A stretch of 64,000 nucleotides of DNA from Diploscapter coronatus. Taxonomy: Eukaryota > Nematoda > Chromadorea > Rhabditida > Rhabditidae. Below are positions 23,826-35,949 of the stretch, in pieces. Both the position numbers and the translations under genes were made by a program. Positions within the stretch are counted from its first letter, which is position 1. The number at the start of each line of letters is the position of its first letter. The notes under the pieces are model-generated. The model had not been told where the DNA came from, did no database searches, and was given only the letters and a program-made list of their open reading frames with translations. The stretch spans positions 40,819,201 through 40,883,200 of the forward strand of contig OZ038422.1 of NCBI GenBank assembly GCA_964036155.1. The letters are read 5' to 3'.

Positions 23826-26800
23826 TTAAAGTGGATTAAAAATTAACTCACAAAACCACAATCCCCAGAACCATCTGAAAGAATTTAGTAAAGCGCATCG
23901 GAGAATTGAAGAATTGAGTTTCATAAACGCACTACTATGAAATATGCAGCTTTGGTATTGCGATATTCGTGCATTTTTGAAAATCAAACTCTTCTTCCGT
24001 TGCGATTAACTAAGTTTCTTACACGGCGCGCTAAATGTAATTAATAATTATCCACTAGTTGAAAGTTCAATCACTCATTACATCGTATTCTTTTTTTTAT
24101 ATGTATTCGAGGCCTGGATTTATAAGTGATCATGACTTGTGCTGATGCGAGCAAATGTTCGAGATTCCTCGAGATCGCCATAGGAGAATCGCGACCAAGC
24201 CTTAACATTCGCGGCCTCAGCACGAGCCATGATCACTGTTCCAATTCGGGTCTCTAAGATTCGAAGGTACTCTTGTTATAGAGTTGTGATTGAATTATCC
24301 AATTAAAATCATGGTTACAGAGAAACTTTTTACTTACCCAGCGTCAGTAAACCAAAAGGTGCAGGCATATTCCTGGTCATCGCTGTCTGCTACACGCATT
24401 CCCTAAATTTTTTATAGATAAAAATACAGAGCGATGAAAACAAATATCCTTGAACTAATCATAGTAGGCAACCTGGGAATGTAGAACGGTAAATCATAGG
24501 AACATACGAAATAATATGGTAATAAAAGATGCTCTAGCCTACCCTCCCTTAACCCTTTACTATTTTCGTATGTTTCTATCGTTCTACTTTTCAAAAATTG
24601 CCTATAGGTAGAATGATGACTCACAGTAGAATCGCCTGCGATTTTATGTATATCAATCCAAGTGAAGGATTGGCCGCTCTTCATCTTCACTGAAAAGGAG
24701 TAAATCAATAAATGATTTTAATTGTTCTATTTAACTTTTAATCAAATTTAGTTAATAGGAAATTTTGGCCAGTTTCGGCATAGTTTAGATGAGTTTTAGG
24801 CTAAATTAAATCTTTTAATAAATAGTAGGCTGATTTTGAGTTTATTATCCGAAAATTTTGGGAAGACTAGCAGGAAAGGTTCGCTTTACAAAGATGGTCA
24901 TAGCTTTATTTAGGATAGATTGCTTTCGAAGATCTAAAGTTTTGAGATCAGCATGACTTCGATAATCAGACTGATATCAAGTTTAAACGTTAAAATCAAT
25001 ATCGAAAACTGATTTGGCCTCTCTAACCATTAGCTTCCTTTGTGAGTACAGTCTTATTAATGCCGCAAAATGAAAAAAAGATACGCAATTTAGAAATTGA
25101 GTGTTCCGAATCAATTTATATATTAATAAATTTTCATGAAATTCCTTACCATAATTAGTCAAGTCCGTGCCTTGCTGTGCGCTGTAAAGCCTTGCTAGAT
25201 GGCACGTTGGGCATAATGCCTTACAGTTCGCAGCTGCTGTGTTCCAAACGGCAAGATTACCAAAATACTGTAAAGTCCCTGCTATTCACAAAACGAAAAT
25301 GATATTCGACGGTCACCTGATAGCATTTTCCATTAACATAATCCCAACCAGCAAGACATTGTGCAGCTGAAATTATTGAATTTAGATTTGAAAAAGATTT
25401 TTTGCTTGAAGAAGAAAACATTTTCCTTTATTCTTTAATTATAATGAACTATTACTGAGGAAGAGTAAAATGGTTCTATTTTTTGAAAAAAACTATTTGG
25501 TCGTTTATTCATGTAAATTTGATGTTGATAGCTAAATTCGGTTAGAAAGCAGTGATAACGCTTTCTTTGTAATTCATACACTATTCCTACAAATTTGATG
25601 CTTGAATTTGGATCGAATTTAATGAATGATTATGCTCTCGGAACATATACAGTAGTTTTTCCAGAAAACAATGATTTCTCGAAAATAGCCCATGAAATTT
25701 ATGGACTCGGACAATAGACTTTCTTTTGAATTGATAATAAAATAATTGGCTTGAAAAATTGTCAAGACTTACCACATTCAGCTAATGGAGCTGAATTGGC
25801 GAAACAATTGATTCCAGTACCGGGTGTGGACGTGCTTGTAGACGTCGATGTGGATGTGCTTGTAGACGTTGCTGAATTCGAATGTTGAACTAGTTGTATC
25901 TGTAGTATCTATCGTTAAAACTGATATAGCCACTACGTCGTTTTGCTGCCTATTACGAGCGTAAAATATATTCAAGAAGCAGGGAGAGAAGGAGTATGAT
26001 GCGAGATTTTCGTAAAAACGTCTGTTTTATCATTTTGCGATTTAATGAACTATTATAATTTATAAACCTACTTGGGGGTAGAAAAGGCGGAGGAGGCGGC
26101 TTTACATCTGTCACATTAGTGTTAGTGGCTCGGAATTGCAGCACGAACGTGGCGCTGATTGTGCTTGTGTAGGCAACGATTGGAGTGGTGGCCAGAGGGC
26201 TTGAAGAAGACAAACCATTCCATGCATCAGAACACACGCTGAAGTATCGGTAAATTATGCCTGACAACATTCATCCACGTCATTTACCGAGGATTTGCGA
26301 GCTGCTGATTCGATAGGTATTTCAATTCGAGTCCAAGATCTCTGCAGCCTGGTGAGAATTTTGTTTGAGCGCTTGAGAAGCTGACATACTGGAATTCCAC
26401 ATAGGAATACCCTGCAGGCTTCTAAACGAAAAAATAAAGTTTACATGCTGTAAAAAAGATGAGCCTGATTAACACACCACAATCCAGTATGTCTTTGTGG
26501 AATATGGTCCAGGTTCTGCGAGTGATGCACTTCCAGTGATCGTGGCTGTTAAGGATGTCCACGAAGTTGTGGCAGTCAATTGTTGGCCTCCGTCAGCGGG
26601 CTGAAAGAAAATAGAAGATGGACTGTCCGTTTAGACAAATCATTGTATTTGAGTTTTAGAATCTCGAAAAGTTGGGAGGCAATAGACGATGATTATCACC
26701 ATTCTCTTTTAAGCACTACTTGATGAAAGATATCTTTAAGCAGATCATACATCCGAATTTCATAATCTCAACAACATCCTACCCGTGTATTGCAGGTCGT

Positions 26801-28061
26801 TCCAGCATACCCGAGAGGGCAATTGCATGTGTTGCATGAACGAGTATTCAGGATGCCCGAGTTAGTGCATGTGACCGTGGGATTTGGACAGCTGTCTAAA
26901 TTGGGATTGTGAAGACTTGATCTGCTCACATTGACACTCACTATTGCAGTAGTAGAATTGATTTAGCATGTTCAAGTCATAGCTAGTGACAATCGGACCT
27001 CCCATTGTGTAGAAGTATGCATTGTCTTTGGGCAGAATTGGATAATCAGTCGAACCTTCGTATACAAACCTTAATGTATTTCGCTTGTCAACAATTTGTT
27101 CATAACATTGTCTACATATCATATGCCGAATGGATGACGGAGCCAAAATTGTAGCCAAGAAGATTTGTAGAATAAGTCGAATTTATTATTGCAAGACCAT
27201 CAGTCATTGCAGGCTGAAAATAGAAAATCCATTTGAGTAAATATTTTACCATTGAAAGACATTGACAGAATTCGAATTTATGTTGACGAAATTATCTCTA
27301 TCGCTTCTGCGCTCCATTGTGTAGAAGCCAAGCACATGGAATATCGCTTTCGCAAAAGCACCGTCCTGAAACCAAACTATGAATTAGGTTGCATCACAAG
27401 AAATTTTTAAAGCAGAGATTGGGGAAGATTGGACGCTTTTGCTCTTGTTTGTTAGTTTATTATTGAATTATGATGCAGGGATGTTCGAAGCTTCGTTTTT
27501 GTCTTCGAAAAATTTTAATTTCACTCTACGAACACCTTTGCTAGAAGATTACGGTTTTTATATTTCAAAGAGAACGTAAAGAGAGCGTAATCAATGACTA
27601 ACGTATATGCATTTGGATCCCATAGTTACTGTCTGTTCCCCGCCTTTGCAGCCGACATTCGATGACTCGCAAAAGTCAATTGTCGGATCGCTTACGATCT
27701 GAATTATTACGATTTGTTTAATCACGAATATAATATCAGCTCACTTTTACTCTATTTCTCGCAGTCGCATTCACCACGAAAGATATGCAAGTCGATGGCT
27801 GGATGATTGACTTCATGACTCGGTTAGCTAATGTCTGTTGTGCCGTTGCTGGAATTATGATGGTTTTGACCCTAATTTAAAACGAAAAAAAAAGAAATAC
27901 TCACTTAGACTTGGATCGAAATAATAGTAAACGTTATTCAGTCCCCATTTCCTAATCGTAATACCAGCCTGTCGCTTGAGTCTCTCGTCGGCAGAGACGT
28001 TGGCAATCAGGAAGAGCAACAGGAGTTTGGAAGCAATTGAATATCCAAAAGTTTGACGCAT
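23826..28061 (-). CDS. Secreted astacin-like pseudoprotease with EGF, CUB and C-type lectin domains
   Basis: Sixteen exons in phase give 554 residues: 28061-27905, 27848-27745, 27698-27603, 27365-27261, 27213-27116, 27069-26942, 26895-26783, 26600-26478, 26421-26288, 26238-26106, 25899-25773, 25366-25317, 25267-25150, 24689-24625, 24402-24338, 23874-23826. Residues 1-24 form a signal peptide (SKLLLLFLIANVSA). An astacin-type domain follows (RKWGLNNVYYYFDPSL, PSTCISFV, then KAIFHVLGFYTMERRSDRD, NFGSVIHSAYD). Known astacins need HExxHxxGxxH; here the first His and Glu are Lys-Ala and the third His is Thr, and the Met-turn SxMHY is SVIHS. Hydrolysis is therefore unlikely. An EGF-like module with six Cys (230-267), a CUB-like module (268-397), a Thr/Ser linker of STST repeats, and a C-type lectin domain (from CLAGWDYVNGKCYQ to WFWGLWFCEL) follow. 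The donor at 27260 is GTC. A role in adhesion or immunity is inference from domains only. Confidence 0.82.
24124..24238. repeat. Foldback in last intron of the astacin-like gene
   Basis: AAGTGATCATGACTTGTGCTG and ATGCGAGCAAATGTT at the left face AACATTCGCGGCCTCAGCACGAGCCATGATCACTG at the right, giving arms of about 35 bases with few mismatches. A CTCGAGATCGCC palindrome lies near the loop. Confidence 0.8.
24465..24605. repeat. Foldback in astacin-like gene intron 14 with shared core
   Basis: TAGGCAACCTGGGAATGTAG faces TTCTACTTTTCAAAAATTGCCTA. Inner arm parts are GGAACATACGAAATAATATGG and TTTACTATTTTCGTATGTTTC. CTACCCTCCCTTAACCCTTTACTATTTT matches in reverse complement the core of the 35950 element (AAATAGTGTAGGGTTAAGG). 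Confidence 0.85.
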
Positions 28062-29647
28062 CTGAATTATTGTTTATCACAAAACGCCTAGAAATTGACA
28101 GTAGTTTGCATTCTCCTGCATATTTTAGAACAAACAAAATGATCAACGACAACCCGTTCGAAAGTCGCTATTTTCAAAAGTACGCAATGCCCAACTTTTG
28201 ATAGAAATATCGGTTTGGAAAAAGAAATATTGTTTAATTCTTCTCAGAACTAGCTTGATTTAAAACAGCTCTTAATTTCGAAAAATCACTTGCAGACCCT
28301 AATTGTGGGTTATACCACATAACCAAAAGTGACAATGTCAAAGAGGTAGATGCGAGATTTTGCTGAAAAAGAGATCTCTAGACGCAACAACCACGAGCAA
28401 AGCCTTCTAGTAAATATGATATATAAAAAAGATATTAATAAAGCCTCAGAATTTCGCACCACTTCGAGAAGTGGCGAAGAAATTCTCGCTTTACAATACG
28501 GTGGTATTCCTGCCTGCAAGTTGCATAGACTGATATTGACAACAGTCTCATAGAAATTTTTATATCGGGCTCGAAAATGTTTCGATGATACTTATTAATC
28601 CGACCAACAAAACGAATGTCGGTAAAGTTGAGATGACACGAGTGATGTCTGCATTAAAATCATACACGCAATTCAACATTCACGTGAAAAGGGACAATAA
28701 ATCGGCCAAAGTTTATTCATTTCATCATTGACGGTGAGTTAATCCGTCTGACAGTCAGCAAAATTTCACTTATTGCACCACATCTTATTTGCATACCACA
28801 TTTAGCACACAATTCATTGAATGATGTCTGATGTCGTTTCTTATTATCGATGAGATTTCTGTGATAGTTTTGTTTCTTAAAACCGTTTTACAAGGGAGGA
28901 CTAGTAAAATATGAAGAAAAATTGAACAATGCACATGTATCGGATAGAAACAGGCGAAATCCAGAAATTAATTCTGTCTGATCGATCGACGGTATATAAA
29001 TGCTTGAGAGCCAAACGACTTGCCAATAGGTAATGGAATTACATCTGAATTTTAATGTACTAATTTCTCTTGTAAATTCTGATAAACATAACCGCATTAT
29101 ATCGTATACTTCTTATTTCTATTTTTTTAAATCCCTTATTATTGATTGATGGATGCGAAATCTGGAAGTTGTCATCTTCTCTGATTGTCTGCAAAATCTA
29201 TCACTGAAAGAGACGTCAGATATGATGGTTAATTATTCATGCGACGTCCCTCCTACGTGAAAATTGACATGGAAAGTCTATTTCAGGGAGGCGAAAAGAA
29301 ACAGAATCTCCTATCTGTTTCGGTGCTCAAACGAGATAGCACGGTAGAGAAGTTGAAAAGGATAATCTTTCGCCGAAAAAATAGAATTCGTGATTTGATT
29401 TTCTGACAAGTAAGAGTCGCAGACTTGGTCACATTTTCACCAGAAAAATATAAATTTCAATAATTAAATTGAGCTGTAGTATTTTAAACTGAAATAATTT
29501 ATTTTTAATAGCTGTGCTTATGGCGCTGAATTTTATTCGGTTTTTTGAATTTTTGGTGCTGATAGTTTGAATTTATTCGACTGCATTTAAAAATTAAATT
29601 TTCTGGTAATGACATTGTCGAAAGTAATGGGGAATAAATGACAAAAT
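28062..29647. other. Intergenic region, no gene seen
   Basis: This is about 1.6 kb upstream of the astacin-like start. A small perfect-looking hairpin GAATTTCGCACCACTTC..GAAGTGGCGAAGAAATTC lies at about 28449-28485. An open frame of 67 codons over it (28350-28553, +) is probably chance. No other feature is supported. Confidence 0.5.
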
Positions 29648-29974
29648 CAGGGCTGTCTGAGGTTCGAAAAAATTGAACGTTAAAGCAACTTGAATTGAAC
29701 TTCCAGACAATTCGAAGTTCAGTTCAGTTCGGACAACCCTGATTAAAAGGAATATTTATTTCAGTTGCAATTACCCCTCACCACTTTTGGATGTCTGTAT
29801 CATGTGTATTCAGATTAAATAATTATTTCACATTTTATTGAATAAAATTTCTGTATGAAATCTGAGATTAGTATAATCAAGCCTTATTTTAATGCTATTT
29901 TTCCAACTTCACGCCATTTATTCGTTTGTGGATTGTATTCCTCGATTGAATTGCAAAAAATTTTCTTTTGAAAT
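29648..29974 (-). pseudogene. Kelch-gene last-exon relic with downstream hairpin
   Basis: Bases 29974-29884 are an open copy of the last kelch exon, with the acceptor TTAACTTAG in place and encoding CNSIEEYNPQTNKWREVGKIA before a stop. Bases 29650-29883 continue as a copy of the 3' flank of the 3895-5061 gene, including its foldback (29648-29741). Nothing upstream of the exon (from 29998) resembles kelch sequence. This is a third copy of the family, cut off at the last intron. Confidence 0.8.
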
Positions 29975-30060
29975 CTAAGTTAACAAATAACTTCGTTAAT
30001 CCTAAATTTACTTTACCTCAAAACTAGAGAGGAAGTTAATCAGAAAGCCTTTAACGACGG

Positions 30061-30185
30061 CTATTTGGAAACCATACGACATCAAGATCCCAAGAAATGC
30101 GAAATAGTGTATGGCTAGGATAGGGTATTGGCTGGTAGGGTTTCTTTTCCCACGCTATTTCGCATGACATGCGATTTACAATATT
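30061..30185. repeat. Foldback-like element with GCGAAATAGTGTA core
   Basis: ATGCGAAATAGTGT (about 30098-30110) faces ACGCTATTTCGCAT (30152-30164). Between them lies TATGGCTAGGATAGGGTATTGG, close to the same part of the 35950 element. Both start with CTATTTGGAAACC. The outer arms here no longer match well, so this looks like a decayed copy. Confidence 0.65.
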
Positions 30186-30566
30186 GTCAATTAAATAAAA
30201 ATCACAACCTTTATTCTGTACAGAAGAATTATTTGCGTTGCATTAAACCCGAATTTCTATAAGTTGAAAAGTCAACCAGAGTAAAATTCTCGATCGAAAG
30301 TATTTTGGCTCTCAAGTATACCTGAATACTATTGGGCCTTAGGCACAGATACTAAGATGGTAAAAATATCCAATTAAGATTTTTTCACTAAAAAACTAAA
30401 TTAATAATGAGGAAATGAGATCAAGCAAAAGTAATTTTGGAATAAGTATCAATATGATTTTACAAAAACAATAAGTCTTGAGACTAGAGTACTCTAAGTC
30501 GTGACCTTTCAAATCTACAATATTTAACATTGATATTGAGCACTGCAGAAAAGCTATGGCAAAAAT

Positions 30567-33500
30567 TCAGGCTCCACCTATTTTGTTAAACTCCGAGGAA
30601 AAGAATATCACAAGTAATAGTAGAGAATTAATTAATGAGCATTTATACCGTTCGAGTAGGTTTTACTGATCGTTTGTTGTTGGACAATTACAATGGGGTT
30701 GGCATCAAAGATACCATGGCCGTCAAGAAGGCTAAATCTCTTCTATTTTATATTTAACGATGGACATTTTTAATTAATCTGTTATTTCATCCAGACTTCT
30801 CCCATCTCACCGCAAAAAATAGCGTCGTATTGAGAGAGAAAAAGACGACATGCTCTTTTTCTCCCCCGAAGTGATGTGCTATTTTTCTGCGGCCTGCGAT
30901 TTGCGGGTCGAGTTTTGAGAAGTCTGATTTCACTTGCCTTATTTATGCTTGAATTTTTTACGAATATAAATTTACCTAGGCTTCTCCGGACTGAATAGCC
31001 GATAGAAATAGTTCTTGAAGCAATTGTGATACGAATAAGGATTGACTTTCAAAGCCTGAGGTTTCCGCTTGTAATTGAAGGTGCCTTTGATCTAAAACGT
31101 TGAGTTTACTCTATATTTGGTTCTTTGAAACAGGCTTACATCTTCATTCGTAGTTTGATTCACGCATAATAAATAGGAGTGGAAGCCGGATAGTCCTAGG
31201 ATGGACCTGGAAATTTTCAAATTAAAAAGAAAACATGATAAATATCATCCATGCTTCAGTTTATATAAATTATGATAGCTCTATAATATTCCACAAAACT
31301 TAGAGAATTTTTTAGAAAATATGGACAAAAGATTTAGCAAAAGTGTTGTAAGAAAACTGATCTCGTTATTTTTAACTCATAAATAATGTTATTATATTTT
31401 AGAAAACTTCGAGAATCAAATTAGGAAGATACCATATCGAAAAGAAGCAAATCCCGGCAACAATAATTGATGTTGGTGTTTCTCGCAAAACCTCGACGAA
31501 ATCCTTCTTTTTTGCTTCTAAAACTCCACTGTTATTCTCTTTTCAACGAATCATTTTACCTATAACCAAATGAGCGATACAGCATCCGAACAGGTAGAGA
31601 ATTAGAAAAGTCAGAGAGGAGACGAAAAAGTAGAAATAGCGATAATTGCGCTGTCCCACGCAGTTTCCTACCCATGGGCCTGGAAATTATTCAAATGATT
31701 GAAGTATAAACAAAGCAAAAAAAATATTTGAAATTAAATTCGAACTCCTACAATGGTGATCGAAATTCAAGACGCAGTTATCACAAATCGAGCAGTGCGA
31801 GCTTCGCGGAGGTCGATAGAGTCGGCAAGTGTGGCAGAACTTCAGCTTCAGAGGCACGCCGTTTACAATTACCTAAAATTTACACTTGTATAGTATATCG
31901 TAGCCCAGGGCGCGCCCAAGATTCGATTTTTCTGGGACACGCCTGATTATAGCTATATATTTTACAACCCTATTCTATGCTATACTAATTATAAGTCGAA
32001 ATTAATTTGTTATAGCCTGGGACTGCTTATATTTACTATTTGTCTGGGATAAATTTGTTATACTTTGTTTAAGATTACTTATGCTTTTTTTTTTTTAAAT
32101 TATAATTAAATTTACCTGTTTCTGCCTAATCCCGGGAAAATTGCTGGAAGTGCTCGGCATTGCATCCGGTGTATAATTCGGATCAGCGTACATTTCTTTA
32201 AATTCCACTTGTATTTAAGAATTAATTTGGATAAAATACCTGACTGCTGTTGTCTTTCGGCGTGGATAACCTCTAAGTTCGTGGCCCTCGGGATAATTCC
32301 CGGATCAGAAAACGACGTCTTCAGAAGATTCGAGATGGAAATCAAAGACATCAATACCGCAATGAAAGGCAACGCCGGCGATACGTTGTGGTATAAATAT
32401 GGAGCGCTTAACTTATGATTTATAAAATGCAATTTGGCTCAAACGTACTCAAAAATAAAGAATAAGGCCAGAGTTACGACGATCAGACCGATAGTTAGAA
32501 GAAATACACCGCATTGCTTCGCCATGATGAACTGAAATTTATACGCTTTTGAATAAATCACAAGTTTCAAGAAGTTTTCAAATATTGATAAATCTGTATA
32601 CTGGCAGTTTTTTATATAACTACTTTTTCATAGTAAGCTTTTCTTACCCTTCCAGAGCAGAAGAACCGATTCCGTCCCTTATGCGTCGTCCACTTCCTGA
32701 CGATCTGTTGTCTGGACCTCGATCGTCGTCGTCGTCGGTGTTCGTCATCAGGTCTTCTGAATCCGATGTCAGAAGAATCCACTCTGTGGTTTTCGACGTC
32801 GATGACGAGTTCATGTCTTCTGGAGCTGGACGGCGTATCTGCTCCTTGGTTATCGTTTCCTTCTCTTGAAGAAGGTGGTTGGTCGCCGTCTTCGGCTTTC
32901 GGTTCTAGACCCATGGGCGCTGGAATTTTGTATAGTTTAGCCTTTAATTAACAACCATTAACCATTAGCCATTAATAAATATATCTTGTTATTCAGAGTA
33001 ATAGCTTATTAAATTCAATAAATGTCTCAAAGCTATATTATATCCGCCTAAAATGAGTAAATAATGAAAGTGAGCGTCTTCGAAATATCTATTAATTTAC
33101 ACGTGCGGAAGTTAGAGTGCTCTAAATCGATCGAACTCCATTTAGTATTTTATATAATAACTGGAAGAAAAGTGAAATTTTCACCTGCACACGGCGGAGC
33201 ACAACTAGTTGCCACGGCAGTGCACGAGTGGTTGTGTCGATTGTGTTGGTTGTTTGGCGTGGCCGTATTTGCCGAGGTTAGATTTGCCTGATTCGAGGCA
33301 ACGCGGCCATTGGCCTGGCGGGCAGGAGCAGAGGCGGCCGTCCGCTCGTCCCCCGCAGAGGAACCCGCGTCCGCGTCCGATTCCAACGTCAATGCGGAAT
33401 CCACTAGGTGCTCACGCTCAGAAGCCTGTAAAATTGCGAAAGTCGACCAAATATGCTATTTATAACAATTCTATTGTTGATGCCGAAATCTGGGAGGCGT

Positions 33501-35818
33501 GCAAAGTGGTGTACAGTGATTAGAAATCGAGAAATAGCACGCGAAAAGGAAGGAGAGACTGATCTAAAATCGCTTCTTTCTCTCCTTATCTCGACCTCCA
33601 AAATTTCGGTATCAATAATATAAGAACAAGAAGATTTATAGCGAAAAAAGAAGTAATTTTTTCCTTCTTGAAAAAAGTCATTTGAATTAAACAAATGTAT
33701 ATACATAAATGTTTTTTAAAAGAAAAAAAACTAGTAAGATTTGGTTAAAGTTGTAGAAAACTTGAGAAAACGAGATTTGTTAAACGTATACAAGATATAT
33801 CCTGAGTAAAATGCAATACGTTTACAAGTAAAAGAAGTTGTCTTAAGACGAGTACAAAGTCCATATATTTAAGAAGACGATATCTCCTATGCATGGAGAA
33901 TCAGGTTTAAAAAAACCGGAGAAGCTTGCCCTTTAACAGACGTATATGTAATAAATTTCACAACTTAGGTGATAAATTAATTAACAAGAAGAATAAATTA
34001 TGACAAAGATATTTAAAAATTAGCTTAAACACCCCTTATAAAATAAATAAGAGGCTGAAATTTCCTTATAAAGAAGAAAAGGGCGTGTATCTCTAGTGTT
34101 CTGGTCTGAAATCAATCAATTCAATACTGCAAATCGCAGGCCCATTGCATCTTATTTCTTTCTTTCCTTCCCCACTTTCTTTCTCTCGATTTTTTTCTTT
34201 TCTCCATCTTTATTTGTAATACTATTTCGTCGTCTCTATCTTTTGTCTTCAAAGACGTCTGCACACAATTGATGATAAGCAATCGGTTAGGGATCAAATT
34301 ATTCGAAGAAACGAAAAAGAAGAAAATAAATTGGAGTTTGACTAACTTTTCTGTAGTCGATTAGTCAGCGAAAATCGATGCAAATTCTTGGGGGGAAATG
34401 CGAGGAAATTAGTCTGAAGAAGAAATGCTCAAGAATGAAATTTTATTAACAAAAATATTCAAGATTTGGCCTGGGACTCAATAAAACTATATGGCATATA
34501 ATACATCTGAAATTTTAAGAAAAAATATAATTTAAAGCGAAATTACGAAATAATAACTTATATGAAAAGTAACTCTCAATCGATGAATTAGCTGCCTTTC
34601 CTCGCTAAACTAGTTACATTCCTTCACTTCGCTCACCCTCAGTGTGTCGATATATGAGGTGAAAGACCGAACGAACATGCGAGTTGCATTGCCACTCTTT
34701 GCAGATGATGTTTGCCAAACACAGTTTTCGATCAGCAAACATGGCTGGGATAATTTTCAAAAGATGGATGATTTTTAATCACTTGTTAAATTATAATCTG
34801 ATAAAACTATGATATGGTCGCTAGATTAAACGTAATTCAGAAAGGTGATTTAACAATTTTAATTCCGAGGAAAAATCTAGCACTTTTAGTCGATCTAAAA
34901 GTTTAAAATAGTACAATTAAATCAAAAGAGCTGAATTTTCAGACATAAATTTTACTCTATCTTCAATATTCAACCCTCTAAATGGATGAAAATTTCACTC
35001 AATCATCGATTATTACTTGAGACAAAGTAACTGAGACGTACTTTTGATGCGAGGAAGCCAGCGCGCTGTTTGTAGCGACAATAACGGCATTTCATCGGTT
35101 CAAAAAATGAATGGAACGACTATTTTGTAAATACGCAATGCACACTTTGCATTTTCAAATTTTTACATCATTTATCTTGTGTCTCAAGTTATCTGTTATT
35201 GACAATAGAGCCTAAAAGATTTGTAAGTATTGATGACGAAGCATGTATAATTTATGCGAAGAGAAAATCTAATGCCCGCTTATATTTACGCTCAGAAGGT
35301 TATAATCACGAGTAAGAAAGGCGAGAAGCTCTATACGCGAAACATATGAAAGTGAAAAATGTTGAAGGTTCTGAAAAATTGTCGAACAGGGATGACGAAA
35401 AGCTGCCTTTCTTAGAGATATATCTTTCCTTCTGTTATTTCTCAAATCTATATCTTCTCCGTAGTGTTTCTTTTAAATTTCGATCTTTTCCCTCTCATTT
35501 TTCCTTCCCGAATATTGCCCAAAGGGCATTTATCCTACGCATCCTCTTTTCATCTTTATTTCCCCAACTTTTTCTGACTTTTTTCTTTTCTACTTCTTTC
35601 AATATCCTATTTCCGCGTTCTCTCTCGAGATCTAAATAAGCCCTAATCAAGAATGAAGTAAAGCTGTGTGCAACAGCATGGGAAAAAATCTTTGCAAAAC
35701 TTTGAGGATAAAAATTGTCCGAAAGATAAAAATATAAAATTAAAAAAAGAAAACTCACATTAGAACTCCGTCCATAATTTCCATGACTATTCAAAGAGAT
35801 TCGAGCTTCTTTAGGCAT
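30567..35818 (-). CDS. DHHC-type palmitoyltransferase, ZDHHC9/14/18 group
   Basis: Membrane enzyme that attaches palmitate to protein cysteines, typically at Golgi or plasma membrane. Exons: 35818-35759, 33425-33185, 32919-32648, 32531-32445, 32411-32240, 32195-32116, 31872-31752, 31679-31560, 31517-31433, 31206-31140, 31091-30976, 30731-30649, and tentatively 30577-30567; about 504 residues. Exon 1 ([13 protein letters not shown]) is 2.3 kb from exon 2. Residues 20-165 are polar and rich in Ser, Gln and Arg. [20 protein letters not shown] matches the family block before TM1. TM2 is followed by [12 protein letters not shown]. The DHHC cysteine-rich domain is complete: [20 protein letters not shown] then [20 protein letters not shown], with the catalytic Cys codon split T/GC by an intron. 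Next come TM3, [19 protein letters not shown] and TTNED, then [20 protein letters not shown] joining PSLLDGHG (human PPSVLDRRG). An alternative end is a TAA at 30974-30972 if the last donor is not used. Confidence 0.93.
30792..30926. repeat. Foldback in DHHC gene intron 11
   Basis: CAGACTTCTCCCATCTCACC then GCAAAAAATAGC faces GTGCTATTTTTCTGCGG..GAGTTTTGAGAAGTCTG. A second inner pairing GAGAGAAAAAG..CTTTTTCTC sits in the loop. The inner ends carry AAATAGC/GCTATTT, a variant of the family core. Confidence 0.8.
33472..33620. repeat. Foldback family B, copy 1 (DHHC intron 1)
   Basis: TATTGTTGATGCCGAAATCT at the left faces AAATTTCGGTATCAATAATA at the right. The interior has GAGAAATAGCACGCGAAAAGG then AAGGAGAGACTGATCT. 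The element at 40462-40621 is the same sequence in reverse complement, so B is a true repeat family. Confidence 0.88.
35016..35151. repeat. Dispersed repeat, copy 1 (DHHC intron 1)
   Basis: CTTGAGACAAAGTAACTGAG through AATACGCAATGCACACTTTGCAT is repeated as reverse complement at 52549-52682 in neurabin intron 13. Shared landmarks are AACAGCGCG, TATTTACAAA.TAGTCG and TTGTCTCAAG. A further TGTCTCAAG at about 35182 could be the matching terminal inverted repeat. Confidence 0.75.
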
Positions 35819-35949
35819 AAATTTTAAATGTATTATATCTGAAAAATAACTCTTTTAATAGAATTGATAAGATAGCGAACATTTGCTCGAAACTAAGAAA
35901 ATTATAAATATTCTCGCAACACACCCGATTACACGGTTTTAGGACTATT

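Noticed and set aside
28350..28553. 67-codon frame starting MRDFAEKEISRRNNHE
   Set aside because: It spans a hairpin, has no homology, and its length is within chance.
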